Assembly (NCBI GenBank): GCA_946902985.2
Contig: OX336389.2
Coordinates: 130,979,572-131,043,571, forward strand
Origin: Meconema thalassinum
Taxonomy: Eukaryota > Arthropoda > Insecta > Orthoptera > Tettigoniidae
Direction of reading: 5' to 3'
DNA length: 64,000 nt
The translations under genes were made by a program, and so were the position numbers. Below are positions 54,443 to 64,000 of the stretch, one piece after another. The notes under the pieces were generated by a model. That model did not search any database. It saw only the letters and a list, made by a program, of their open reading frames with translations, and was not told where the DNA came from. Within the stretch, counting starts at the first letter, position 1, and every line of letters begins with the position of its first letter.

Positions 54443-54545
54443 TTCAGTTTGCCTTAAAAGGCTGAGTGTACCCCGTTTCAACGCTTGGACCAGAACAAAA
54501 TCTCAGGGGCGACAGACAAGAATACTAGCCAGTACACCTTGAGAT
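54443..54545 (-). repeat. SINE family E, 5' fragment
   Basis: Minus strand: an ACC-TGTACTGGCTAGTATTC-like head and TTGTTCTGGTCCAAGCG, AAACGGGGTACACTCAGCC. The 3' part is missing. Confidence 0.65.
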
Positions 54546-54549
54546 TGGT

Positions 54550-55732
54550 CTGTTAATCCTTCACACAAGTTGACCTTTGGAAATAAGCATAATTATCCTG
54601 AAATGAATTAAAGAGCCAGGACTCTTCACTAATATTGCAAGGGTCAATGCCCTTTGAATGATTCGGGAAAAAGTGTATTTCCCCTCCGAAGTTGATGCCT
54701 ATGAGTGTACCAAATTAAAACGTCAGTTACCACAAATATGTTTAAGAAAGTGTCTGTATCAAGGTTTGTCATATATATCATTTACACCCTGTATAGTACT
54801 TATATTGTACACTGGCTACTTAATGACGGCTTAGCTAATAAATAATTGACTAATTTCTATGTTCGATTAAGAACTAGACGTATTATCACAAATCATCAGT
54901 ATGTTCACATTGTTTCATGCTTCCTTGGTGTTCCTAGACAGAATTATGTTGCCACCCATTAGTTGAAGCTGTCTTGTAGTCTGTGGTTTCTTATGCCAAG
55001 CAGAAGAATGAGTTATGGGCTACCTCGACAGGGCCCCCGTGAAATGCGAAGAAGTATCTTGAAAGTGACCCGACAAAGTAATGATTGAAATAATTTAATC
55101 CCTTTCTATCTCTCTCTCTCTCTCTCACTCCTTCGTTATCCCTTCTACTTTGTTCTTTTTTTTTATAACCCAGCCAATCATAAATATGAGATATTTCCTT
55201 AAACCTACAGTAACTTAGTGTTACTGTCATACATCCGTAGTTGGCATATTCCGTGATTTTAAATGTATGAAAAAGGATACAGAGTGAGCGGGTGTTAATA
55301 AAGAAATGGAGGCCTGCCTGCCAGCCAGCCGGACTGCTGGCAAGTGGATGTTTCGATGTGTTGCAGCCGGAGTTATTCATCATCATGTTTTACGGTCCCG
55401 ATTGGGCGTTTCTTCGGCCAGACAAGTCTCGGATTTATGGCTCAAAAGTGACGGGACGTGTTTATTGTATGAGATCTGTTCAGACACACTGAAAGAAATA
55501 ACTTTGGTGTTGCTGGATTTACTACACGGTACTGAGAGAGATGGAGAGTGAGAGAAGCAATAGGCTAGGCTAGCTCACCACATCCAGGCATTCCCGACAG
55601 AGAACAAATTCCGAAATTTAAATAGTTTTCGTACCCCAACATCTGAATGCACAGGGAAATAAAAGACTTCATTATTACCACTGGTCAAGTAGCTACCAGC
55701 AGATAGAGTTACTTGAAGGAAGGATGGAAGAA
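54550..55732. other. no gene recognised; CT microsatellite
   Basis: The only clear feature is a (TC)n run near 55108-55127. The 131-aa frame at 54991-55386 (-) runs through this low-complexity stretch and shows no domain features. Confidence 0.35.
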
Positions 55733-55918
55733 ATGAAGGAAAGAAGGAGGCTTGTAGTTTCACACGACCATTAACCTCGTGTTCATAAGCCACGGGTCTT
55801 AAATAACACGTGGAATCCCAACAACCGGACGTGATATTTCAACTTGAAAATCTCACAAGCATTAACCGAGAAATGAAGGCTAGGTGGGAAGCTAGCTACT
55901 TGACCACTGTGCTATGAT
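55733..55918 (-). repeat. SINE family D, diverged copy
   Basis: GGCTTGTAGTTTCACACGAC, CATAAGCCACGGGTC and GTGGAATCC match the D body; the B-box region is mutated (CCGAGAAATGAAGGC). Confidence 0.75.
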
Positions 55919-55924
55919 AGGGTT

Positions 55925-56140
55925 TAGGGATAGGGATGAGGTACAGTAGGTGCCCAAGGATTTGAAGTAAGGTACTATCCCGGCATTTGCCTGGAAGGGA
56001 GAGTGGAAAAAACTGGGGAGAAACCAAATTCTGCATAGCCGCTGTCGGCGACGGGATTTGAACCTGCGATCTCAGGACTCACTACAGCTGCCCTCACGAC
56101 CACGGTGCATGATTTAACGAGCACATTGCATGACTGAGCA
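55925..56140 (-). repeat. SINE family F, copy 3
   Basis: Shares GAGGTACAGTAGGTGCCC, ACTATCCCGGCATTTGCCTG and the head (GACGGGATTTGAACCTGCG, TGCATGATTTAACGAGC) with 10331-10653. Confidence 0.75.
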
Positions 56141-56144
56141 AAAT

Positions 56145-57000
56145 GTTGCAAGTTAATAAGTGAATCAACAAAAAATACTTTTGATATGTAATATTCGACT
56201 GAAGTAAACATGATTCCAAAATACTCCTGTTTAAAGATGTTCTTGCAATGAAATTACGAATGTTTCAAAATAGAGGACGTTAAATATTTCAAATAATTGA
56301 TAAATGAGCTCCACTGTTTATTAGAGACTCAATTAATTGACCGATATAAATCCATCTGTTTCTCCGCGTTTGTTGTTTAAGCCTGAGAGCTTGCAGCACG
56401 CGATGAAAGAAAAGTAGTGTGCTGTGCTGTCGAAAAGAGCACTCCTAGATTATGTCGGGCTCTGGAGGAAAAAGGGAGAGTGAGGAAGAAGTAACCCTTT
56501 AAATCCACGCACTGCAGTAAGTTCTTTTCATGTTTCTGAGGGAATGCTTTTCTTATAGTTGATGCCTGCATTACTCACTAGCTTTAAAGGAGTCGTGTAG
56601 TTTTCAAGCGATTTGATGTTTGAAGATCCTATACGGTCTCACACAAATAAATCAATATAAAAATTGGAATCACCCAGCGGTGCAACGGTGCACATGAAAA
56701 CGTGTTCCGCGAATGAAATTGGCTGCTTAATTCAAGTCCCGGAGCATCTTCTCCAATCCCTGAATCTAATAATGATAGTTACACTCACTATTAGTCTACT
56801 GTCACCATAGCATCACAGGTTATTAAAAAAATTCAACACACACCTAAATACACTGAGCAGATGAGCAAGGTGTTCAAAGCCAGAAGCAACCACGACAACA
56901 TTTTGAAATCGAGGAAACCATTTTCTTAAAGTAACAAACCATATATTATAAGCAACTCACCCTTTTATGAAGGCTTGGCTAATAGTCCAACACCATAATT
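56145..57000. other. no gene recognised
   Basis: AT-rich spacer without features that I can support. Confidence 0.35.
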
Positions 57001-57144
57001 TGATTTGATTGATTTTATTTTCACGGCTACACTTAGAGCATAAGAGCTCCTTTACAGTAGCGCCCTACATGCAATAGGATTAGGGCTTTTAACCGTAGTA
57101 ACAAATCGAAGTAGAAAATACATTACTTTAAATTAAGATCATTT

Positions 57145-57488
57145 ATTATACAGCGTACGCCTCCGTGGCTTAGGCGGCAGCACGCCGGCCTCTCGCCGCT
57201 GGGTCCGTAGTTCAAATCCCGGTCACTCCATGCGAGATTTGTGCTGGACAAAGCGGAGGCAGACAGGTTTTTCTCCAGGTACTCCGGTTTCCCCTGTCAC
57301 AATTTCATTTCAGCAACACTCTGCACTCTTCATCTGTTATTCATTTAATCATTGCCCCAGGGGAGTGCAACTGGCTTCGGCAGCCGGCACAGTTCATAAC
57401 CTCGCCGCTAGATGGGGGCTTCATTCATTCCATTCCCTGACCCGGTCGGTCGACTGGAAGCAGGCTGTGGATCTTTCATTATACAGCG
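57145..57488 (+). repeat. SINE family B, copy 3 with duplication
   Basis: The SINE is 57156-57477, flanked by attatacagcg at 57145-57155 and 57478-57488. The head GCCTCCGTGGCTTAGGCGGC and GTAGTTCAAATCCCGG are in the plus orientation and easy to read. The surrounding AT-rich DNA (57001-57144 and 57489-57620) looks like one interrupted unit. Confidence 0.88.
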
Positions 57489-57639
57489 CAGATGCAACTA
57501 GTTAAATTTGTATAATATTATAAAAGACGTTTAAACAATTATAAATAAATATACAAGTAGAAACAATAGTCTAACAATAATAGTAACAATAGCACGGCAA
57601 TAATAAAAATATAATAGAAAATTATAAACAAAGAGTGCA

Positions 57640-57985
57640 TACAGACCCAGTGAGAGAGAAGGTGACGCTAGGCCATGGGGCCAAGTTATCTGCGGACTTG
57701 GCAGCTTCAAACCCCACCTTCGGCCGTCCTTGGAATGGTTTTCCATGGTTTACCATTTTCAACTCTGGGCAATCACTGCGTCAGTACCTTCTAACCAGCC
57801 ATGGCCTCTTTCTTTCAAATCCTTGCCTAGTTTCATTTATTTTATTTCCTTTCATCTCTCATTAACTCCTTCCATGAGCCCAACGTAATGAAGGGCATCC
57901 AGCTTTAAAAATTACACGCTATATAGAAATTCATCGTACCTTATCCCTGACCCCATTGACACGGGAATAATAAGGGGACGTCAAG
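57640..57985 (+). repeat. SINE family C, copy 3
   Basis: GGTTTTCCATGGTTTACCAT, GGGCAATCACTGCGTCAGTA, CCTTGCCTAGTTTCATTTA and the end GAAGGGCATCCAGCTTTAAA match C; the 3' end is GGGAATAATAAGGGG. Confidence 0.75.
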
Positions 57986-58042
57986 CAAAACAATTATTGT
58001 AACTTTACGCGATTGAATCGGTCGCAGTGAAACCTACTAAAA

Positions 58043-58270
58043 CGTGTCGATTCAATTAGGGGCTTGCGACTTTGTGGTCATTCGTCCCCGTGTACTTCAG
58101 TAAGTGTAGGATATTTCTGATACCCTGTGTTATTGTAGTGTGAGTAGTAGCGTTGAAGTAGGAAACCAGAGTAAACCTCTTCTGGAGTGGCGAAGTTGTC
58201 AATCGAACGCACCTCTTTTCAGTAATCAGACGCTCGAGTGGACGGGACTGAAGCCCACGATGGCTCAAGT
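58043..58270 (-). repeat. mosaic SINE remnant (E/F type)
   Basis: The start GGGGCTTGCGACTTTGTGGT and CCCCGTGTACTTCAG recalls the E tail in antisense. The rest is diverged. No clear ends. Confidence 0.5.
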
Positions 58271-58433
58271 CCCCAAGTGAAACGTTCAAATATCGGTTTC
58301 TCAGACATTCTTATATCCAACATTAGTTTCCAATAGTGTTTCAATTAGGGGCTAGATCCATCCCAATCATCAGCCCGGGTTGCTAGCATGTGCATGGCAT
58401 TTGTCCGATAACCAAAATTATTATGATAACAGA

Positions 58434-58621
58434 CGTTGCAACTTGGAGTTTTACTTCAATTTTAATCTTACGATCATAAGGCACGGGACCTACTTGTAAG
58501 TGGAGACCGAACCACTTGAAGTGTTATTTCTTCCCATAATTATCACATGCATTAAACGGGGATCAAATCCAGATCACTTTGAAGATGGGCAAGCAGTTTG
58601 ACCGCTGCGCCAATACACCCC
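58434..58621 (-). repeat. SINE family D, diverged copy
   Basis: ACGATCATAAGGCACGGGAC, GTGGAGACCGAACCACTTGA and AAGCAGTTTGACCGCTGCGC are shared with the better copies. Confidence 0.75.
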
Positions 58622-58624
58622 TGT

Positions 58625-58860
58625 TATTGCGATAGCTGTAGGCTATTAATGTGAGGAGGAACTGTGGTTATTGGAGTCTATGACTGGAGCAGATGATCAG
58701 AACTTGAAGTCTGATACCATCCCAGCATTTGTCTGCAGTGACTGGAAAATCCTCGGGTAACCTCACACTCAGGATGGCCAGTATGAGGTGCAGTACTTAA
58801 AGGGAAGATGTGAAACAAACAATTACCCAGCACGGGCCGATGTAGTGTTTTACAATAACG
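58625..58860 (-). repeat. SINE family F-like remnant
   Basis: ACTTGAAGTCTGATACCATC and CCAGCATTTGTCTGC recall family F; the head is missing or mutated. Confidence 0.45.
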
Positions 58861-58881
58861 CAAGATGGCGGGCCAAGCAAC

Positions 58882-59244
58882 AGCCAGCATATGTTAAATG
58901 AAAATCCACAGCCTGCTTCCAGTCTCCGACCGGGTCAGGAATGGAATGAATGAAGCCCCGATCTAGCGGCGAGGATTTGAACTGTGCCGGCTGCCGAGGC
59001 CTGACGCACTCCTCTGGGGAAATGATTAAATGAATGACAGATGAAATGAAATGATAGTGGAGAGTGTTGCTGGAATGAAATATTGACAGGGAAACCCGGA
59101 GTACCCGGGGAAAAACCTGTCTGCCTCCGTTTTGCCCAGCACAGATCTCACATGGAGTGACCGGGATTTGAACCACGGACCCAGTGGTGAGAGGCCGGCG
59201 TGCTGCCGCCTAAGCCACGGAGGCTTCTAATAGCCAGCATATGT
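58882..59244 (-). repeat. SINE family B, copy 4 with duplication
   Basis: Flanks agccagcatatgt at 58882-58894 and 59232-59244. The SINE body is complete, including the CGGGTCAGGAATGGAATG block missing at 17554-17858. Confidence 0.88.
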
Positions 59245-59565
59245 ACATTTTACAAACTGGGTTGAGCAAATTTATTATAGAAGGTGACAATTATTTACTG
59301 CCCTTGTGAGGAGAAAAACATTTCGTGGGCTACAGACGACGTAAATTTACATATCCCCTACCAGAGTTTATACTTAACCTGATAGAAAGACTCAAGTTCG
59401 ATCACGGCAACTGTAGATATAGAGATAAGTGTAAGGCTAGCAAGTTATTGTGCATCTGAATTTTTAATCAAACGAAATACACTGAAGGGCTCTGAGTATT
59501 GAGCTATTGGGGCACTCAGCCTCGTGAGGGCACATAGTGATGTTGATGTTTATAAATATACTTAT

Positions 59566-59834
59566 TAAAATTAGAACAAAACCAGACATGGTGGCCGAGA
59601 GCACTAACGCGCTACCTCGTGCCTCGCTGGCATCGGGAGAGTGTGGGTTCGATTCCCACCTCGGCCGTCCTTAAAATGGTTTTCGTGGTTTTCCATTTTC
59701 ACCACCAGACAAATGCCGGGACGGTTCCTTTCAATAGGTCCACGGCCGATTTCCTTCCAAAATCCCTTCCCCGACCCGTCCTAAAAAAATACATGGCCTT
59801 TGGCTGCATTAATAAAATTATAAAATTAGAACAA
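59566..59834 (+). repeat. SINE family C-like, full copy with duplication
   Basis: The SINE is 59580-59820, flanked by a perfect 14-bp duplication, taaaattagaacaa (59566-59579, 59821-59834). Head GGTGGCCGAGAGCACTAACG (A-box-like) and GTGGGTTCGATTCCCACC (B box), then the common central block (GGTTTTCGTGGTTTTCCATT, GACAAATGCCGGGACGGTTC, CCACGGCCGATTTCCTTCC). Confidence 0.9.
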
Positions 59835-59904
59835 CCAGTATGGGCAAAAGTGACATGAAAGCTTGACGTTAGGCTACAGTATCACACTGATTTCCTGTTG
59901 TTCA

Positions 59905-60253
59905 TTTGAGGCGTTAGGACATTGTGGTCATTTATCCCCAGGCACTTGTGTGTGTAAAGAGTGTCTGTAGTAGTGTGCGTGTATTTGTAATTCAAGTGAG
60001 GATTCGGAAGGAGGTGGCCGTGGCTCTAGGTTAAGAACTATCCTGATATTTGCCTGGAGTAGAAGTGGGAAACAAAGGAAATAGATTTCATTGATGGCTG
60101 AGGTGGAAATAGAATCCCCCTTCTCAGTTTTTCCTCACAGGGCTGAGAGTACACCGTTCTAGCCCTCAGACCAGACCAGGGAAGCGTAGGCCAACGGAAG
60201 ACTCGGGGGTGATTGCCAGTAATGCTGGCGGCTACACCACAAGGTGGTCTACT
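59905..60253 (-). repeat. SINE family E, full-length minus copy
   Basis: From the 3' end (ACATTGTGGTCATTTATCCC) through AGGAGGTGGCCGTGGCTCTA to the head at the right (TGTAGCCGCCAGCATTACTG in antisense, then CACAAGGTGGTCTAC). Confidence 0.8.
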
Positions 60254-60379
60254 AGCCAGGAGGGATGTACGAGGTAGTTCGACAACGTCTACCGAACTAC
60301 AAGTCTGCTACACGCCCCACGTAGTCAAATGATGTTGAAATAAGAACAAGAGGATAACGTAATTGCTATGACTGTAAAT

Positions 60380-60475
60380 GCCACGGCGGGGGTATTCGAA
60401 CCACCTCGCCTCTCGGATGTGAGGGACTGCTTGCAGCCACACCATAACGACCACGGCTAACTCGCCTGGTTTTGA
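60380..60475 (-). repeat. tRNA-like SINE head
   Basis: On the minus strand GAGTTAGCCGTGGTCGTTAT and GGTTCGAATACCCCCG lie at tRNA-like distance; the body is unclear. Confidence 0.5.
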
Positions 60476-60570
60476 TGGATTTAGACAAATCAAGTCTGAT
60501 TCCAGCTCTTTACCTTTTATCTTTTATTTGGTTTGATGGATTTAGACAAAGTAAGACTTATTTCAGCCCA
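60471..60570. repeat. 61-bp direct repeat
   Basis: TTTGATGGATTTAGACAAA occurs twice, about 61 bp apart (60472 and 60533), each time followed by a TAAG/CAAG-ACT sequence and TTCAGC-like end. Confidence 0.7.
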
Positions 60571-60677
60571 TTATAACATCAGTCTCACACTTCCAAATGT
60601 ACAGTACACATGCAACCCGCAGCATATTTATACATCCCGGGGAATTGGGTTTTCGATTATTGCAGGGGATAGCTCGC

Positions 60678-60706
60678 AATAATAATAATAAAAATAAAAA
60701 TAAAAA

Positions 60707-60742
<36 letters not shown>
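60678..60742. repeat. (AAT)n/(AAAT)n microsatellite
   Basis: Long A/T microsatellite. The frames through it are artefacts. Confidence 0.85.
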
Positions 60743-60744
<2 letters not shown>

Positions 60745-60881
60745 TAACAAACCGCAAGACTAGTCTTACGTTAAAGGGAAGATTATGCCATGTGTTCCGA
60801 AAGAAACTATGGTCATGCATTTAACGGTATAATGCAATGCAACCACAGCTGTCGTGTTTGTATGCGTCATTTCCCTTCCAA

Positions 60882-61270
60882 TTTTTAGCCTACTAATCAC
60901 ATTTTTCAAAAATTATGAAAAAGTAGTCTTATGAGCTCACCCGGACAGATATGTGTCTGTCTGTGTGTGTGTGTCCGCCCCTATCAACTCCTCAACGGCT
61001 GCAGTTATCGAAACCAAATTTGGTATGAGTAAAGATTCATGCCAGAACATCTCACGTCCATATTTTAAAATGACGTCAGTGCTACCGACAGCGGAAAAAA
61101 CAGAATTGAAATTTGAGCTCTATGTTGGATATCTCGGAGACTGTTCCAAAATTCGCTCATCCATAATATCCATTGGATTTCAGCCACATTCCGTATGTGG
61201 TGAGACGAATCATAAGGAAACTATTGGAAAAGAAACGTATTGCCAGAGATGCGGTATTGTTCCTTAAGGG
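60882..61270. mobile_element. hairpin-ended element, fragment with one end
   Basis: Left TTTTTAGCCTACTAATCAC with GAAAAAGTAGTCTTATGAGC as hairpin, then CGGACAGATATGTGTCTGTC. The continuation (ATCGAAACCAAATTTGGTAT, GTCAGTGCTACC, CCATTGGATTTCAGCCACAT) is the inverse of the right halves of 16997-18725 and 46758-47857. The other end is missing. The 104-aa frame inside (60953-61267) is coincidental. Confidence 0.65.
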
Positions 61271-61635
61271 ACGATAATTAATACCTTGGATTAGCTACAG
61301 TGGTGGCTGGTGATAAGGGTGCAGTGTTGCACAACGACTAGATTTTTTCTCAGAGGAAAAAGTATATATTTGGTAAATACAAATGACGCATTTAATATGT
61401 TTTTCACCTTAGTCCTATGTACGTTGTACAATTCTCGTCCTTAACTAACTCAAGAAATCCAATAATACCGTGAACTGCACTGGAAAAGCGATGAGAGCCA
61501 ACCCAGTATAGAAGTAATCAGCAAGTGGTCGTTGCACGGCTCGAGCACTGACCAAGTTCCTACTGTACAGTGGCTGGTATGACAGATGTTCCCTGTACCA
61601 ACATTTAACTCCATTCGTCACGTAAAACTACAATC
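61271..61635. other. no gene recognised
   Basis: Spacer before the long microsatellite. Confidence 0.35.
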
Positions 61636-63025
61636 TTCCTTCCTTCCTTCCCATCCTTCCTCCCTTCCTTCTTCCCTCCCTTCCTCCCTTCCTTCTTCCC
61701 TTCCTCCCTTCCTCCCTCCCTCCTTTCCTTCCTTCCTTCCTCCCTTCCTCCCTTCCTTCCTTCCTCCCTTCCTTCATTCTTCCCTTCCTCCCTTCCTCCC
61801 TTCCTCCCTTCCTTCCTCCCTTCCTTCCTTCTTCCGTCTTTCCTTCCTTCTTCCCTTCCTCCCTTCCTTCCTCCCTTCCTCCCTTCCTTCCTCCCTTCCT
61901 TCCTTCTTCCCTTCCTCCCTTCCACCCTTCCTTCCTTCCTTCCTTCCTTCCTCCCTTCCTTCTTCCGTCTTTCCTTCCATCTTCCCTTCCTCCTATCTTC
62001 CCTTCCACCCTTCCTCCCTTCCTCCTTCCTCCCTCCTTTCCTCTCTTCCTCCCTCCCTTCCTCCCTTCCTCCCTTCCTTCCTTCCTCCCTTCCTTCCTTC
62101 TTTCTTCCCTTCCTTCCTTCCTCCCTTCTTTCCTTCCTTCTTCCCTTCCTCCTTTCCTCCTTTCCTTCCTCCCTTCCTCACTTCCTTCCTTCCTTCCTTC
62201 TTCCCTTCCTTCCTTCATTCCTCCCTTCCTTCCTCCCTTCCTCCCTTTCTCCCTTCCTTCCTCCCTTCCTTCCTTCCTCCCTTCCTTCCATCCTTCTTCC
62301 CTTCCTCCCTTCCTCCCTTCCTCCCTTCCTTCCTTCTTCCCTTCTTCCCTCCCTTCCTCTCTTCCTTCCTTCCTCCCTCCCTTCCTCCCTTCCTCCCTTC
62401 CTCCCTTCCTCCCTTCCTTCCTTCTTCCCTTCCTGCCTTCCTTCCTCCCTTCGTTCCTCCCTTCCTTCCTTCCTTCCTTCCTTCTTCCCTTCCTCCCTTC
62501 CTTCCTTCCGTCTTTCCTTCCTTCTTCCCTTCCTTCCATCCTTTCCTTCCTTCCATCCTCTCTTCCTTCCCTACCTTCCTTCCCTTCCTTCCTTCCTTCC
62601 TCCCTTCCTTCCTTCTTCCCTTCCTCCCTTCCTTCCTCCCTTCCTTCCTTCTTCCCTTCCTCCCTTCCTTCCGTCTTTCCTTCCTTCCATCCTTTCCTTC
62701 CTTCCTTCCTCCCTTCCTTCCTTCTTCCCTTCCTCCCTTCCTCCCTTCCTTCCTTCTTCCCTTCCTCCCTTCCTTCCTTCCATCTTTCCTTCCTTCCATC
62801 CGTCCCTTCCTTCCTCCCTCCCTTCCTTCCTCCCTTCCTCCCTTCCTTCCGTCTTTCCTTCCATCCTTCCCTTCCTTCCTCCCTTCCTTCCTTCCTTCTT
62901 CCCTTCCTCCGTTCCTCCCTTCCTCCCTTCCTTCCTTCCATCCTCTCTTCCTTCCCCACCTTCCTTCCCTTCCCTTCCTTCCTTCCTCACTTCCATCCTT
63001 CCTTCTTTCCTTCCTTCCTTCATTA
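61636..63025. repeat. TTCC/CCTT-type satellite-like microsatellite (1.39 kb)
   Basis: Continuous pyrimidine-rich run of TTCC, TTCCTCCC and TTCTTCCC units on the plus strand, with GGAA counterparts on the minus. The long frames on both strands (up to 495 aa) consist only of Ser/Leu/Pro/Phe or Lys/Glu/Gly/Arg and come from the absence of stop codons. A higher-order unit of about 12-25 bp recurs irregularly. Confidence 0.95.
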
Positions 63026-64000
63026 CTTTGTATCCCTTTTAGGGCAACACAAGTAACCGATCGTAACATGTGAGTAATAAAAAAGAGAATTACCGGAGCA
63101 GTGACGAATTGCACTCTCATTTCATAAATATCGACTACTGTATGTGTTGACAAGCAAATGAATAAGACCGTAGCCCCTACAAGAACTGTGTCCCGTTGAG
63201 CCCGCATAACAGTAAAGCCGGGCCCGTACAACGCCATCCTCTACCAGAACTGTGTCGCGTCGAACCTTAGAGGAAAGTCGCCAAATATGGGGAGGTTTAT
63301 TTATAGTGCACACATTAGCCATAAGAAGGCACGGAATAATTTTGGATATATCACCAATGTAAACACCAGGGAATATAATATATAGCCTATATTACAAATA
63401 TGGGTACGTTTGATGTTGTAATACCCTCTGATATTATTGTTAACTTTGAATGTGCACTTTCCCCATATTAGGCAACCGGGGTTCGTAAAATGAGGAGGTG
63501 ACAAATCCCACACTTTTGATTTATAAAAGATACAGTATACTGAATAGCATACCTTCTAATTACAGCATTTATTCTGACAATGTAATAAAATCATGAATAT
63601 AAATAGTACAAAAATGAACATTGTAAGTTAATAACAGCTCTAGTTTCCTGTTGCCGATCCTCCAAACAAAATAACCTGTATCTTATTCTACACACAATGC
63701 GTAAGCCCAGCACTCTGTTTTGAATTAAGGTGAGTGCGCTGTCAACTGTTTACATCTGCCTATCAGCTCTTCAGGGCGAGTGTGGGGCACGAGGGAAGGC
63801 ATGAATACTCAGGGAGAACTATTTATTTATTAACTCGGCTGCCCCAGCACGCAATCCATTCCCCTGTTAGGCATATTTGGGATTGGAAGGATGTCAAAAA
63901 TCGAACTAGTGGACCGGTGAAATTTCACCACTTTAGTTTGGAGCAGAAGATGATGGAATACCCCGTTATCGATTTCCATATTCTACCTTTACTAAGAGGT
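63026..64000. other. no gene recognised
   Basis: The only repeat noticed is CAAGAACTGTGTCCCGTTGA near 63180 and CCAGAACTGTGTCGCGTCGA near 63244, a 64-bp direct repeat. The remainder is AT-rich. Confidence 0.4.

Noticed and set aside
60953..61267. 104-aa frame as a small gene
   Set aside because: It runs through a hairpin-ended repeat whose relatives at 16997 and 46758 have no matching frame.
61586..63237. Open frames of 495, 443 and 340 aa on both strands
   Set aside because: Pure translations of the TTCC/GGAA tract; no domain-like composition, both strands open.

Overview
The window reads as nuclear DNA from a large, AT-rich, transposon-laden arthropod genome, most likely an insect. The evidence is the dense load of tRNA-derived SINEs, 5'-truncated non-LTR retrotransposons, mariner-, hAT- and pogo-like DNA transposons, and an insect-type core promoter (TATA plus TCAGT) in an LTR. 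I could not identify one host gene exon with confidence. The species is not determinable by eye; a polyneopteran with a big genome is only a guess. Nothing looks bacterial, and there is no CRISPR array or operon.

Centrepiece (20045-34863): a complete, young Gypsy/Metaviridae-type LTR retrotransposon of 14.8 kb, coding on the minus strand. It has two 4,029-bp LTRs at a constant offset of 10,790 bp with about 11 visible substitutions, TG...CA ends (coding strand) and a 4-bp target duplication (atac). Inside lie a polypurine tract, an 806-aa Gag made of a long coiled coil, a capsid-like domain and a basic tail without a zinc knuckle, and Pol (protease, reverse transcriptase, RNase H, integrase). 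Gag and Pol overlap in the -1 frame at a run of 11 A. Pol carries a frameshift in RNase H and an in-frame TAG before the integrase. Each LTR holds a TATA box 31 bp upstream of a TCAGT initiator, which is followed by a roughly 300-bp array of CAGT motifs.

Left part (1-20044): three copies of a 480-505 bp SINE with perfect target duplications, a 303-bp element with 47-bp terminal direct repeats (5028-5330), hairpin-ended non-autonomous elements (8311-9550 and 16997-18725), a pair of inverted arms around 9674-12330, a LINE 3' fragment (11450-12200) with a second tail copy at 7569-7756, and a pogo-like element (14826-15568).

Right part (34868-64000): a third hairpin-ended element next to a broken LINE reverse transcriptase (35759-39100), a decayed RTE-like LINE (41165-42330), mariner-like remnants (43290-43760 and 51650-51880), a fold-back MITE (43916-44066), a CR1/Jockey-like LINE end (45181-46100), a 2.1-kb hAT element with a perfect 8-bp duplication and another element nested inside it (46456-48561), a pogo-like MITE (52573-53427), a stack of nested SINEs (53706-54545), more SINEs (57156-60253) and a 1.39-kb TTCC-type microsatellite (61636-63025).

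The sequences act as layers of independent parasites rather than as a pathway. Autonomous retroelements supply reverse transcriptase; SINEs with tRNA-like heads borrow it and leave 11-14 bp target duplications; later insertions interrupt earlier ones.
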